Of a DNA stretch of 64,000 nucleotides, positions 53,912 to 63,545 are shown piece after piece. Position 1 is the first letter of the stretch. The number at the start of each line of letters is the position of its first letter. A program made the translations under genes and the position numbers. Origin of the DNA: Rhizobium sullae (lineage in GTDB: Bacteria; Pseudomonadota; Alphaproteobacteria; Rhizobiales; Rhizobiaceae); NCBI RefSeq assembly GCF_025200715.1, contig NZ_CP104144.1, forward strand, positions 1 through 64,000, in the 5' to 3' direction. Under the pieces are notes generated by a model. The model was not told where the DNA came from. It saw nothing but the letters and a program-made list of their open reading frames with translations, and did no database searches.

Positions 53912-54034
53912 CCTATGGAGGCAATTATCGCGCCGCGCCCAGGCGCGGCGTCGCTGCCACGTCCGGCTTCCGACCAGTCATTGCCCTTCCGGCAGAGGCC
54001 GGAAAGGCGGTTTATACGGTTCAGCCGGCCTGCA

Positions 54035-55072
54035 TCAGGTCTGCAGGATCGCGTAGACGACGTTCCTGTTCTCGCCGAACTCCACCTTTGCCTCAAACCG
54101 ATCCTGATTTGGCAAGTCTCTGATGATCGACCACATTTCCGATTCAGAGCGCCACAGAAGCTCCCAGTTCATGAACGTTTCCATATATCCCTCGACGCTG
54201 ATGTCGCGCGCGAAGTTGGCGAAGAGAAATTGGCCGCCGGGCTTCAGCATCTGCAGGCAACGTTCAGTAAGTTTCACGGCCACATTGTGCGCAAGATAGT
54301 CGTAAAGACCGGCGGCGTAGATAAAGTCAAATCGACCCAGTTGCTGGGCACGGGACAAAAGCGTGCGCACGGAGCCGTTGACGGCCTCGACGGCGCTTCC
54401 GGCAAAGTCACGCGCCACCAATCCGACACTGAGCGGGTCCTGGTCGAGCGCCACCCAGCGGCTGATCGCGCCGTCTTGCAATGCACGCGAGCGGTCCGCT
54501 TCCCTCAGATGTCCGGCGGCTATCGTCAGAATTTCGCTGTCGCCTGGCCGCTCGGATGCGATGGCGTCCACTTTTGTGGTCAGCAGATCCCGTCTTTCGC
54601 GGACAGCGACAGATGATGACGCTTGCTTCGTATATGCATAGAGATCCCGCCCCAGGACGGATGACTGCTCGATCGCGGGGCGCATGCTCGGGTGCTCGTA
54701 AATGAAGTCCAAGAGCTGAGCGTCACCCGAGTAGCCGCGGGGTTTTTCGAATGACCAGCGGGTCAGGGGGTCTTCAAGGAGATAGGCGGCGACGGCATGT
54801 TCGCGCGCAATCGGAGCGAGGCGCTGCCAGACGGAGGAAGGCAGCTTCTGTCTCAGGACGCTCAGCCGCGCTGTAAGACCGTGGACGATATCTGCCGCCG
54901 GCAGGCGGTTCTGGAATTGCTGCTCGCTCAGGGCAAGCAAAATGGCCAGTTCCGCCCGCCCTTCGATGAATTGCTGTTGTAGATACCCGCTGTCGGGTGA
55001 CTCTGAATTGGCCGCGATGAGATCGGGGGTGATGAGGCTAAAGCCATCGAGGGCTGTCTGAAATTGGTTCAC
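54035..55072 (-). CDS. Class I SAM-dependent methyltransferase, possibly of the EF/3-OH-PAME (PhcB-like) type
   Basis: A 345-residue protein. The N-terminal half is helical and unassigned. The C-terminal Rossmann domain shows ILTIAAGHLREADRSRALQD (SAM loop, degenerate), VALDQDPLSVGLVARDF, FDFIYAAGLYDYLAHNVAVK and LKPGGQFLFANFARDI. The layout recalls methyltransferases annotated as making 3-hydroxypalmitate methyl ester signals, but the substrate is not shown. GTG 55072 is the start, with GGAAA about 10 nt upstream. It is divergent from the GGDEF-EAL gene. Confidence 0.75.
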   Translation of the reverse strand: MNQFQTALDGFSLITPDLIAANSESPDSGYLQQQFIEGRAELAILLALSEQQFQNRLPAADIVHGLTARLSVLRQKLPSSVWQRLAPIAREHAVAAYLLEDPLTRWSFEKPRGYSGDAQLLDFIYEHPSMRPAIEQSSVLGRDLYAYTKQASSSVAVRERRDLLTTKVDAIASERPGDSEILTIAAGHLREADRSRALQDGAISRWVALDQDPLSVGLVARDFAGSAVEAVNGSVRTLLSRAQQLGRFDFIYAAGLYDYLAHNVAVKLTERCLQMLKPGGQFLFANFARDISVEGYMETFMNWELLWRSESEMWSIIRDLPNQDRFEAKVEFGENRNVVYAILQT

Positions 55073-55230
55073 TTTTTGAGTTTCCGTTAATACTAAGCTT
55101 ACTATAGAAAAAGAATCTCCTTCGCGCTAGAGTTTAATAAATAGCGGAGTTGCTGGGAATTTGTGACGTATTGTCACGCGGTATCCTTGTGGCGATATAA
55201 GGCTTAACTAAAATTTCATCGGCAATATCT

Positions 55231-57345
55231 ATGGTCGCGATGACGTTGGCTGCACCATCTGCGATGACAGCAAATAGTTTCGACGTCGCTGAAGCGGACG
55301 GAACCCTTCAACTTTCGATGAGCTCGGGTGAACCGTGCATGAGGCACACGCTGGCAGAAGTCGAGACAACGCTCTTTGCGCCGCAAGAGGCTCATCAGGC
55401 CTGCGAGATGCGAGCGCTCTATCTCAAACATGGGGATCAACGTCGCAGAACATCAGCGCGCGCAGGCCTGTGGTTGGCCGTCACGGTCTATCTGATGTTC
55501 TTCGTGACCGACCTGCTGCTTATTCCCGACGTGGCGATCTTCACCATCATCGCGCGCGTGATCGTCGCGCTCGGCGTCTTGATGGTGCTTGAAGTTCAAG
55601 TTTGGCGAGGCGTGGGAACCAACGTCCTTGATTTGACGTGCGCGGCTGCCTTGGTCGTGGGGTATTCAGGATGGCTCGTTCCGACGATGACCACGGCATA
55701 CGTTGAAAATCTCTCCTACTATATGGTGTTCGGCGCGATCTTCATGATGGGCGCAAACCTCTTTTTCAGCTTTCGCTTTGCGTTGTCGATTATCGCATCC
55801 GGCCTGATATTGGCGATCTTCCTGGTATCGCTTGCCGTCTTCAGTCCCGGCCCTTCCTATTATCTTTCTTTCGTGACGTTCTACGTGTCGTGTTTCACAT
55901 TTACGTCCTATGTGAATTGGAAGCTCAACAAGGAGCGGTTCAATGTCTTCCTCAACGCGCATGAGGCGGACCTCCAGCACCAGGAAGCTACAGAGCGGGG
56001 GAAAGCGCTTCATAGGCTGGCGAATACCGACCCATTGACCGGATTGGAAAATCGAAGGGCCGTTGACCAGCGCTTGCGTGACTGTTGGGAGGAATGGCAG
56101 ACGAAGGGGCTCGAATTTGCGACATTTCTGATCGATGTCGATTTCTTCAAGAGATATAATGACTTCTACGGCCATCAGGAGGGTGACAGATGCCTCATCG
56201 CCGTGGCAACGGCTCTCGAGGACGCTGTGGCGGCTATCGGGGCGACAATCGGGCGTTACGGCGGCGAGGAATTTATCGTCATCTCGCGTCAAAAGGGCGA
56301 TGAGGAGGCTGCGCATTTAGCTGAAAAACTCTGCCGAACGGTCGAGAATCTCAAAATCGCGCACGGGCAGCGCCGTGACGGAGTGCCGGTGGTGACAGTC
56401 AGCGTTGGCGCAGCGGTGACAAGACCAGGGGCGGGCTCGAAGCTTGAGAAAATTATTAACGAAGCAGATCGCGCTCTCTATTCGGCGAAAGCCAGCGGCC
56501 GGAATTGCGCGAAACTCTTCGATCCGAACGATCCTCAGAGCGGCGACGAGACGGAGCATATAGCTGCGCTTTTGAAGATTGCTGTGCCTCAGAAACTCGT
56601 TTCCCTCGTTTACCAGCCGATTCAAGACGTCAGCAGCGGCAGCGTTCATGCCGTTGAGGCTCTGATGCGACTTAGGATGCTTGACGGCACGTCAGTGCCG
56701 CCAAGCCTCTTCATTCCCGTGGCTGAGCGAACCGGTGCTGTCATGGAACTGGGCTATTGGGCTCTCCGTACCGTGTGCCGTGAACTGCTGACCGCAGATC
56801 ATGTGGAACTTGTGAGCGTAAATGTGTCCCCGATCCAGTTGAGAGCGCCCGGCTTTGCGTCGTCCGTTGCCGCCGTCCTTTTCGAGACTGGGGTGACGGG
56901 CTCAAAACTCGCCTTCGAAATTACCGAGGGGCTTGAAATGGAAATGCATTCGGATCTTATCCGCTGCATCAGCGACCTGAAAGCGCTTGGCATCAAAATC
57001 TGGCTGGACGACTTTGGCACAGGCTTCGCGGGCCTATCCTGGCTTCGCCTGATCGACTTCGATACCGTGAAGATCGATCGGTCCTTTCTTCACGACAGTG
57101 ATACCGCGCGCGGAAGATCCATGCTGCGCGATATCGTCCGGCTCATCCGCAATCGTGGGCATCGTATTCTTGTGGAAGGGGTCGAAACGGCTGAGCAGCT
57201 CGAGCTGATGCGAGAATTCCGAATTGACGATGTTCAGGGTTTCCATGTGGGGCGGCCCGCGCCGGCCTCGGAATTCACGCGTCAGCCCACGGACGTTGCG
57301 ACCAGGTCCGACGGCGACTTGGCCTACAGCGCGAAAGCCTCATGA
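55231..57345 (+). CDS. Membrane-bound GGDEF-EAL cyclic-di-GMP enzyme
   Basis: A 704-residue bifunctional-type protein. A multi-span membrane region occupies about residues 80-230 (MASE-like sensor). The GGDEF domain runs from about 265 to 430 with the active motif GRYGGEEF near 343. The EAL domain runs from about 455 to 695 and keeps VEALMRL, NVSPIQLR, DDFGTGFAG, KIDRSFL and EGVET, so both diguanylate cyclase and phosphodiesterase activity are possible. The ribosome site is weak and ATG 55231 is followed by other possible starts. The methyltransferase gene is transcribed away from it. Confidence 0.93.
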   Translation: MVAMTLAAPSAMTANSFDVAEADGTLQLSMSSGEPCMRHTLAEVETTLFAPQEAHQACEMRALYLKHGDQRRRTSARAGLWLAVTVYLMFFVTDLLLIPDVAIFTIIARVIVALGVLMVLEVQVWRGVGTNVLDLTCAAALVVGYSGWLVPTMTTAYVENLSYYMVFGAIFMMGANLFFSFRFALSIIASGLILAIFLVSLAVFSPGPSYYLSFVTFYVSCFTFTSYVNWKLNKERFNVFLNAHEADLQHQEATERGKALHRLANTDPLTGLENRRAVDQRLRDCWEEWQTKGLEFATFLIDVDFFKRYNDFYGHQEGDRCLIAVATALEDAVAAIGATIGRYGGEEFIVISRQKGDEEAAHLAEKLCRTVENLKIAHGQRRDGVPVVTVSVGAAVTRPGAGSKLEKIINEADRALYSAKASGRNCAKLFDPNDPQSGDETEHIAALLKIAVPQKLVSLVYQPIQDVSSGSVHAVEALMRLRMLDGTSVPPSLFIPVAERTGAVMELGYWALRTVCRELLTADHVELVSVNVSPIQLRAPGFASSVAAVLFETGVTGSKLAFEITEGLEMEMHSDLIRCISDLKALGIKIWLDDFGTGFAGLSWLRLIDFDTVKIDRSFLHDSDTARGRSMLRDIVRLIRNRGHRILVEGVETAEQLELMREFRIDDVQGFHVGRPAPASEFTRQPTDVATRSDGDLAYSAKAS

Positions 57346-57543
57346 TTTGCGATTCCGGCCTGCAGGTCTTCGGGACAGAGATCTGCCGCAGATAGATTGC
57401 TCGGCTTGATCGTGTCCCAGCACGTGGTTTAGGAGCGCTAGAAGAGCCGAGCGCCGACGCGGTGCATGGCGCTGTAGTGGTGAGCGGCTTTGCGGGCGGC
57501 CATCAAGGTTTTCCGATTGGGGCGGGTTGTTGAAAGGCCACCG

Positions 57544-57752
57544 ATGACCAACGCCATGATGAACCTGCGCTCGCTTGTTGAGAAGAGTGCAGACGCCGAT
57601 CTTTTGCGCGACATGATCGGCTTTGCTGCCGAGAAGCTGATGGAGCTGGAGGTTGGCGCAAAGACGGCTGCCGACTATGCCGAAAGGAATGGCTTGCCAA
57701 TGGCCCAACGCAGGGCTACCGCGACCGAGACTGGGGAAAATACCGATCGAAC
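57544..57752 (+). pseudogene. 5' fragment of an IS256-family transposase
   Basis: The frame starts MTNAMMNLRSLVEKSADADLL and continues LRDMIGFAAEKLMELEVGAK, the standard IS256-family N-terminus. It then frameshifts at the point where NGYRDRDW is expected (readable in another frame near 57712). No DDE domain follows. Confidence 0.75.
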
Positions 57753-58134
57753 GGATCAGTGCGCTGATTGCCTATGCGTTTTGAACATCGAATTCTGTAG
57801 CTAGGATCGGTCGGCGGCTGACAGGGTTTGTCCACGAGCTCCTATACCTTCTTCTCATTATGGATCGATTGTGAAGGGACGTTGACAGCCCCATCTTCTA
57901 TCAATCTGCGCTGCGGACGCTGGTAGGAGAGATGTTCCTACACGCTGAAAACGGATCTTCGACCATCCGCAGACTGAGCGAAATCGAAAATAGAGCTACA
58001 CAGCGTGGCGTTCAAGCAGGGTGACGGCGGCAAGCGTCGTCCCACGAAATCGCTCGCCTCTCCTTTTACCAGGGGCGGGGTTGGCGAAGCCGTAGACCGC
58101 CAACCCGCAATTGACCTAGGTGGTTTCTCGAAAG
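57753..58134. other. Intergenic stretch next to the IS256 fragment
   Basis: No gene supported. It is probably a scar of insertion and deletion around the IS256 remnant. Confidence 0.35.
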
Positions 58135-58491
58135 TCAGGCAAGCTTGAACGTCGGTTGAGCATCTTCGAACTTACCATTCAGCTTTACAGCGACCCACAA
58201 GGGCTTATCGATCGGAAGAGCGTCAAGCTCCGGTTTCGCTATTAACGACAATACCCTGTCTGTGCTCGTAGAAGAATCATCAGGAACTATTTTGATTTTA
58301 TAGGTTGATGCATCGTTGCTCCCATCTGGGTTTGAAACGTCATCCCCACCGTCTTCTCTAGTAGATATATACACGTATATATCTTTACTTAGGCCGTAGC
58401 CTATGAGTTTAAAAGGGGTCCGAACAAGTAACGGAGCAACTACAGTCGCCGGCTCTAGACGCTCAATTTTAACCTCAGGTTTCGTGGGCAT
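58135..58491 (-). CDS. Unknown acidic beta-rich protein, third gene of the metallopeptidase operon
   Basis: A 118-residue product (RLEPATVVAPLLVRTPFKLI then KDIYVYISTREDGGDDVSNP). Alternating hydrophobic strands and an acidic central loop suggest an immunoglobulin-like or other beta-sandwich fold. AAGGAG lies 6 nt before the ATG. It has no signal peptide. It follows the interrupted gene by 32 bp on the same strand. Base composition is more AT-rich than the surroundings, in keeping with horizontal gain. Confidence 0.72.
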   Translation of the reverse strand: MPTKPEVKIERLEPATVVAPLLVRTPFKLIGYGLSKDIYVYISTREDGGDDVSNPDGSNDASTYKIKIVPDDSSTSTDRVLSLIAKPELDALPIDKPLWVAVKLNGKFEDAQPTFKLA

Positions 58492-59059
58492 ACTAGTCTC
58501 CTTGGTCCATCTCTATCGGTGGATTAGTCGTTGTCGCCCGATCTGCGAGGGATGAATCCACCTGATCTTGACATCACGCCGCCGGAGCGGGACATCGCGC
58601 CGCCCGATCTCGACATACCGCCGCTCGCCATTCCTCTGGGATCGGCGGAAACCTCGGCCGACAGGAGAATTTGCTCAAGGGTTCCTGTTTCGGCATCGAG
58701 CCTCATCGAAACATCGCCCTTGTCATAGATCCAAACCCTCATATCCTTAGCCAGGGCTCCGATTTGGGAACCGAGGCCCGTTCGTGCACTCGAACCAGGG
58801 GATCGATACAATCGGTCATACTCGATATCACCGTCGATGTTCCTCGGGGGTGGATCGTCGGGATCGGCGCCGGGGCCGTGGACAACGAAGATTGCTGGCC
58901 GACCGAGCTCAAGGAAAGCTCCTTCGAAAGAGAAAGCAAAAATTCGCGCCAGAACCGCGTCGGCCGCACCAAGCTGGTCCCTCAGAAAGTTGTTTCTTCC
59001 AGCCAGCGGTACGCTTAGATTCTGGTAAATGGGCCCGCCTCTTAGAATGAGATCACTAA

Positions 59060-59977
59060 GTGTCTGTTCAAGAATGGCTGGCGGTCGTGGGGTTGAGTGA
59101 AGGGCGGCAATCAGATTCTTTGTATTTTGCGACAAATACGGAGAGATCGAATGGCCTGGACACCCTTCACCCGGCGTCATCATGACAGAAGCCGCATGCG
59201 CTACGCAAGCGATCTGACTGACCGTGAGTGGGGCCTGATCGAACCCTTTATGCCAAGGCAGCCTCGACTGGGCCGCCGACGCAAGACGTCGCTTCGGGCG
59301 GTGATGGACGCGATTTTCTATCTGCTGCAGTCAGGCTGCCAATGGGCATTGCTGCCGCATGATTTTCCACCGAAGAGCACGGTCTATCATTATTTCAAGC
59401 GGTTCTGCCGGGACGGGACGTGGCGTCGTATCCATGACGCGCTCTACTGCCGGACGCGGCGGCTTGAGGGGCGCGAAGAACAGCCGTCATTTGCCATCAT
59501 CGATAGCCAATCGGTGAAGACCGGCCCAGATGCCCGTCTCGATATCGGATACGACGCAGGCAAGAAGATCAAGGGCCGCAAGCGGCACATTCTGGTTGAT
59601 ACCCTGGGCATGCTTCTGAAAGCGGAGGTTCATTCGGCAGGTATTCAGGATCGTGATGGAGCAGCACTTGTTTTCGACAGGCTCGTCAACCGCTTTCCAT
59701 TCATCGAGAAAATTTGCGGCGATGGCGGGTATCAGGGCCCGACAGTCGAAGAGGCCAGTCCGCGATCGATGGAAATCGTCAAACGCAATCAGGCCGGCTT
59801 TCAGGTGCTCCCGAAGCGATGGATCGTCGAGCGGACGTTGGCGTGGCTCGGCATAAACCGCCGAATGGCAAAGGATTTCGAGCGCTTCTCTGGCACAAGC
59901 CTCGCCTTCATTCAGACCGCTATGATCAAGCTAATGACAAGAAGGCTCGCTCGATATCCGCTTTCTTGAACGGACTC
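59060..59977 (+). mobile_element. IS5-family insertion sequence (918 bp)
   Basis: Imperfect terminal inverted repeats are GTGTCTGTTCAAGAATG at the left and GAGTCCGTTCAAGAAAG at the right (complement), matching at 14 of 17 positions. TAA is duplicated at both edges (59057-59059 and 59978-59980), fitting the TNA target of IS5-group elements. It carries one transposase gene and appears intact. Confidence 0.88.
59151..59969 (+). CDS. IS5-family DDE transposase
   Basis: A 272-residue transposase in one uninterrupted frame. The N-terminal DUF4096-like part is DLTDREWGLIEPFMPRQPRL, and the catalytic acids lie in AIIDSQSVKTG (Asp), CGDGGYQGP (Asp) and RWIVERTLAWLG (Glu). ATG 59151 follows GGAGA. Being intact with clean ends, the element may still be mobile. 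Confidence 0.93.
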   Translation: MAWTPFTRRHHDRSRMRYASDLTDREWGLIEPFMPRQPRLGRRRKTSLRAVMDAIFYLLQSGCQWALLPHDFPPKSTVYHYFKRFCRDGTWRRIHDALYCRTRRLEGREEQPSFAIIDSQSVKTGPDARLDIGYDAGKKIKGRKRHILVDTLGMLLKAEVHSAGIQDRDGAALVFDRLVNRFPFIEKICGDGGYQGPTVEEASPRSMEIVKRNQAGFQVLPKRWIVERTLAWLGINRRMAKDFERFSGTSLAFIQTAMIKLMTRRLARYPLS

Positions 59978-60057
59978 TAAGTGGGCGCCCGAACAGATAT
60001 ACCGCTGATACGCCGAGCAAGGTTTCATTGTCTGCCACTTCTCCCTCCGTCACCTGA

Positions 60058-61389
60058 TTATTGACCGGTAATTAATCTCGACAGCAGAAACTTCTCGCGA
60101 TAGTTCATTTTCGGAAGCGCTAGATAATCTATCGGCAGTAACGTGCGTGCAGAAAGCACATGGCTTCGATGCTCGCCGCCTTTAACGTGCACGCCGGCGT
60201 GCAGCTCGCCGATCGCCCGTTGCTTGAAGTTTCTACTGATGATCCTTGTGAATTCGCCGCCACTTTCGGCCTGATCAATCGCAAGCATCGTTCTCGCGAC
60301 GTCGCCGTAGTCCAGAAAGTCGGGAGCAAGAGTCCACAAGGTTTCAGCCAGATATGTCCCGGTGATATCTCGTGCGTCGAGCAGTGCCTCGACAAATCCA
60401 TCTGAGTTCCGCGCGAAAGCGCGGTCGAAGGCCTGCTGCACCGGCGCCTCGGCAACCGGATCGAACTCGGCGATATCTGCGAGATCTTCAATGGCACGCG
60501 AGATCAAGCCGCGGCCCACCAGGCTCTCATGAAAGATGTCGACAAGGATGTCGAATATCGCGCCGGTGAGCGGTTGCGAAAGCTCATGCTCGTCCTTCCA
60601 TCCACGCGCGAATTCGGTCATCGTCCGTTTGTTGTTGGCAGAACGTATCTGGCGATGCGGCGAAAATTCCGAAAAGCGCGCCAGGCGATTTGCAAGGTAA
60701 AGATTGCCGCGCGTCTCCGCGAGGACATTGTCGATCACGGACGGAAAATGCATGGCGGCAATCAGCGACACGCAGTCGGAAAATGCCTCCTGAAAACCAA
60801 GATATTCGGCGTACTCAGTTCCCGGACGCGGCACGCCCAATACACTGAAGATAATCGCGTGCCCCACCTCGTGGGCGATGACATCGAAATCCAAGCTGAA
60901 GGGAAGGATGCGTCCATCCTTCTCGAACTGGCTCCCAACTTCGAGGAAGCCATAGCCGTACTGAGCGTTGTCCCATTGCGGCAGGATCGTGATTTGCAGA
61001 CGGTCGTAGTGATCGCGAAAATGCCAGACAAGCGGCTGACCGAGATAGCGCTCCCACACATCCAGGGTGAACCGCACGCAACCGAAGACATGGGCGGCTT
61101 CGAAGCCAGGCATCGAGGGTCGGAAATGGTCGAAATTGCCACACCCGCCGGGGGCCGCCGGCTCGAGGATTTTTCCGGTCCAAGGCGGCAGATATATGTA
61201 CGGCGTTCCCAGCGGCCCGCGGTTCACACCATAACGGCAGGTCTTGCCGACCGGCTCCACAACATACATGCGATCGTCGGCCGGACCAGCTGTCAGGCTA
61301 CCCAGCGGAGACGATACCTCGACAATCTCGGGGCTTGACCGAGCATCCTCAAATGGAGGCTGTACAAAAAGTCTGAACCGCGTGCCCAT
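60058..61389 (-). CDS. HEVGH zinc metallopeptidase, first gene of an unknown operon
   Basis: A 443-residue protein with the gluzincin site DVIAHEVGHAII (about residue 170) and the downstream third-ligand helix GFQEAFSDCVSLIAA, as in thermolysin-like M4 peptidases. It lacks a signal peptide and the usual propeptide, so a cytoplasmic or specially exported enzyme is likely. A GGGGGG stretch precedes the ATG. The following two genes on the same strand (one now IS-disrupted) probably form an operon with it. The function is unknown; a role as a processing peptidase for its neighbours is a guess. Confidence 0.8.
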   Translation of the reverse strand: MGTRFRLFVQPPFEDARSSPEIVEVSSPLGSLTAGPADDRMYVVEPVGKTCRYGVNRGPLGTPYIYLPPWTGKILEPAAPGGCGNFDHFRPSMPGFEAAHVFGCVRFTLDVWERYLGQPLVWHFRDHYDRLQITILPQWDNAQYGYGFLEVGSQFEKDGRILPFSLDFDVIAHEVGHAIIFSVLGVPRPGTEYAEYLGFQEAFSDCVSLIAAMHFPSVIDNVLAETRGNLYLANRLARFSEFSPHRQIRSANNKRTMTEFARGWKDEHELSQPLTGAIFDILVDIFHESLVGRGLISRAIEDLADIAEFDPVAEAPVQQAFDRAFARNSDGFVEALLDARDITGTYLAETLWTLAPDFLDYGDVARTMLAIDQAESGGEFTRIISRNFKQRAIGELHAGVHVKGGEHRSHVLSARTLLPIDYLALPKMNYREKFLLSRLITGQ

Positions 61390-61494
61390 CCGCCCCCCAA
61401 AGAAAGACTTTATATCGGCCAGCTTAACCTTCGTCGCTTGGAGAAGTTTTAGAACATCCTAAAATAGTAGAAACCAGCCAAATGTACAGCACAG

Positions 61495-63366
61495 TTATTC
61501 AGAAAGCATAATCAACTTCGAATAGCGCGGGTGGCCGCGAATGGAATCGAGGTCGGAATCGTTCCTGAACCACAGCCTCATCTCGGCGCCGACTTGAGGC
61601 ATCCAACCTTCAAGCACGTCAATCGCGCGGTCTACTTCGCCAAGCAGCGCATAAGTGCAGGCGGCATTGTATTGAATGTTTATGTCGTTGGGATCGGTCG
61701 CCAGGGAGCGGCCCAACCATTCCAGTGCTCGATCCCGGACACCGAGAAATGCCAGCACAGTCGCTCCAAGACAGGCAACATTGGCATTCTCCGGATGTAG
61801 CCGCATTTCTTCCTCAGCCTTTCTTATCGCGATCCGAGCATAGCTCTCGGCCTTGTCTAGCTGCCCGAGAGAACGGAAAACGTGAACAAGCATGATCGGC
61901 GCACCATAATCAGCAGGCTTGATTTCCATTGCGCGCTGAAAGTACGTGGCCGCTGGCCCGAATTGACCGTCGGTGACGCAAAACTCGGCATAGTACCGAT
62001 TAGCCTCGTGACAATTGGAGTTAAGCGACAGGGCCTGCTCGAATGCAGAAACCGCCTCAGCGCGATTGCCGGCGACCGCCAACGCAAACCCCCTGGCCGC
62101 ATGGGCCTCCGCCAGATTGGGATCGATAGCGATCGCCTTCGCCGTGTTCGCAAGAATGTCACCCACCGGAATCTGCATGCCAAACTGCGACCGCAGACGC
62201 GCGTCGCAAACCGCGACGCCGGCATAAGCGCGGGCATAGCCCGGATCCAATTCGATGGCTCTGGCGAAACTCTGTCTAGCCATCAGATGGTTTGAGCTCG
62301 AGGCGATGTGGTAGTACTCGCGCCCCCTCAAGTAGTGAGTATACGCTTCGACGCTGTCTGTTGGCGCCTGCTCGATTGCCTTCTTCTCCTCCGGGAGCAG
62401 CTTGACCTTAAGTTGCTCGACGATCGCCTTGGCGATCTCGTCTTGCACTTCGAAAATATTGGTGAGGTCGCGGTCGTAACGCGCGGCCCAGACGTGACCG
62501 TCGCTGGCTGCTTCGATCAATTCTGCATTAATCCTCACACGGTTTCCGTCCCTCCGGACGCTGCCCTCGACTATGTAGGCGACGCCGAGTTCCCCGGCGA
62601 TGCGCTGCAGGTTCTCGTTCCGGCCTTTCCACGTGAAGACGGTATTGCGGCTCAGCACAAATAGGCCTGAGACATTTGATAAATCGGTGATGATGTCCTC
62701 AGTGATGCCGTCGCTGAAAAACTCCTGCGCGGGATCGTTGCTGATGTTAGCGAATGGCAGGATTGCAACCGACGGCTTGTTGAAGGGTGCCTGCGTATGG
62801 CCACTTGTGGCAGACGGGACCTCGCCTGAGGCTACGTTGCCCCAATCGGCAAAATAGACATGGACCGGACGGGAAATGTTCTTAACCGCCTTGGTGCCCT
62901 GGTCTGCGAAATCGAGACCGAGCTTATTTCCGACTTCGTGGCGCACAGCCGCCGAGCAAGCAATGCCACCGGGCGCTGCAAGGGCTTGTAGCCGGACGGC
63001 CACATTAATGCCATCCCCGTGAAAATCGTCCGCATCGAAGACGATGTCGCCGAGATTCAGGCCTATCCGGAACGTAAAGTGCCTGTCCGCTGGAATCCCG
63101 ATGTTGCGCTCTAGCATGCCGCGCTGGATTTCGACTGCGCAGCGTGCCGCACTGAGCACGCTGCCGAACTCGACTAGGAAACCGTCGCCCATTACTTTGA
63201 TTATACGCCCGCCATGGTTTGCGACCGCGGGATCGAAGAGCTCCCGGCGATGCTGACGAAGGGCATTGAGCGTATCCTCTTCGTTGGCCTCCAGGAGACG
63301 GCTGTAGCCCACCACATCGGCAGCCAGGATAGCTGCTAATCGACGTTCAACATGCTCTGCGCACAT
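61495..63366 (-). CDS. Adenylate/guanylate cyclase with TolB-like and TPR domains
   Basis: A 623-residue class III nucleotide cyclase of the rhizobial CyaA-like group. The catalytic domain (1-165) has AILAADVVGYSRLLEANEED with the first metal Asp, VMGDGFLVEFGS with the second, and GDGINVAVRLQA near the nucleotide site. It is followed by a TolB/FlgO-like domain (about 200-310; PSVAILPFANISNDPAQEFF) and TPR repeats (about 345-610). No membrane segment is seen. GGGGAGAC lies just before the ATG. The gene ends 105 bp before the metallopeptidase gene. Confidence 0.93.
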   Translation of the reverse strand: MCAEHVERRLAAILAADVVGYSRLLEANEEDTLNALRQHRRELFDPAVANHGGRIIKVMGDGFLVEFGSVLSAARCAVEIQRGMLERNIGIPADRHFTFRIGLNLGDIVFDADDFHGDGINVAVRLQALAAPGGIACSAAVRHEVGNKLGLDFADQGTKAVKNISRPVHVYFADWGNVASGEVPSATSGHTQAPFNKPSVAILPFANISNDPAQEFFSDGITEDIITDLSNVSGLFVLSRNTVFTWKGRNENLQRIAGELGVAYIVEGSVRRDGNRVRINAELIEAASDGHVWAARYDRDLTNIFEVQDEIAKAIVEQLKVKLLPEEKKAIEQAPTDSVEAYTHYLRGREYYHIASSSNHLMARQSFARAIELDPGYARAYAGVAVCDARLRSQFGMQIPVGDILANTAKAIAIDPNLAEAHAARGFALAVAGNRAEAVSAFEQALSLNSNCHEANRYYAEFCVTDGQFGPAATYFQRAMEIKPADYGAPIMLVHVFRSLGQLDKAESYARIAIRKAEEEMRLHPENANVACLGATVLAFLGVRDRALEWLGRSLATDPNDINIQYNAACTYALLGEVDRAIDVLEGWMPQVGAEMRLWFRNDSDLDSIRGHPRYSKLIMLSE

Positions 63367-63545
63367 GCCCGTCTCCCCAAATCTCCCTCAAACCGATAGT
63401 CAACATCTACCTGTTTGATCATCCGTTGCGGAAGCTACCCCACGTGCTGGGGCACGAGCCTCGGGGTTCAGTGAGCGCCTTTGATCTCGGCGGCTTCGTC
63501 ACTACATTAATTCTATCAGGAAAATGCTAAAAATGCAGTGCATCC

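Larger units (their letters stand above)
58524..60038 (-). pseudogene. Unknown gene with Met-Ser-Arg-Gly repeat tail, disrupted by an IS5 element
   Basis: The intact part codes for VPLAGRNNFLRDQLGAADAV, FEGAFLELGRPAIFVVHGPG and a tail with repeats of the type MSRSGG (GGMSRSGGAMSRSGGVMSR). Removing 59060-59977 and one TAA copy restores a single frame from GTG 60038 (MADNETLLGVSAVYLFGRPL joined to SDLILRGGPIYQ), 197 residues in total. GGAGGGAG precedes the GTG, which lies 19 bp after the metallopeptidase stop, so it was the second gene of that operon. No family was recognised. Confidence 0.8.

Noticed and set aside
53932..53951. Perfect 9-bp GC hairpin after doeB
   Set aside because: It lacks a T-run, so it cannot be called a rho-independent terminator.
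53915..54616. 233-codon plus-strand frame after doeB
   Set aside because: Mostly the complement of the methyltransferase gene; no family signature.
58531..58625. Short tandem repeats resembling a CRISPR or minisatellite
   Set aside because: The repeats are in frame and code for MSRSGG units at a protein C-terminus; there are no spacers.
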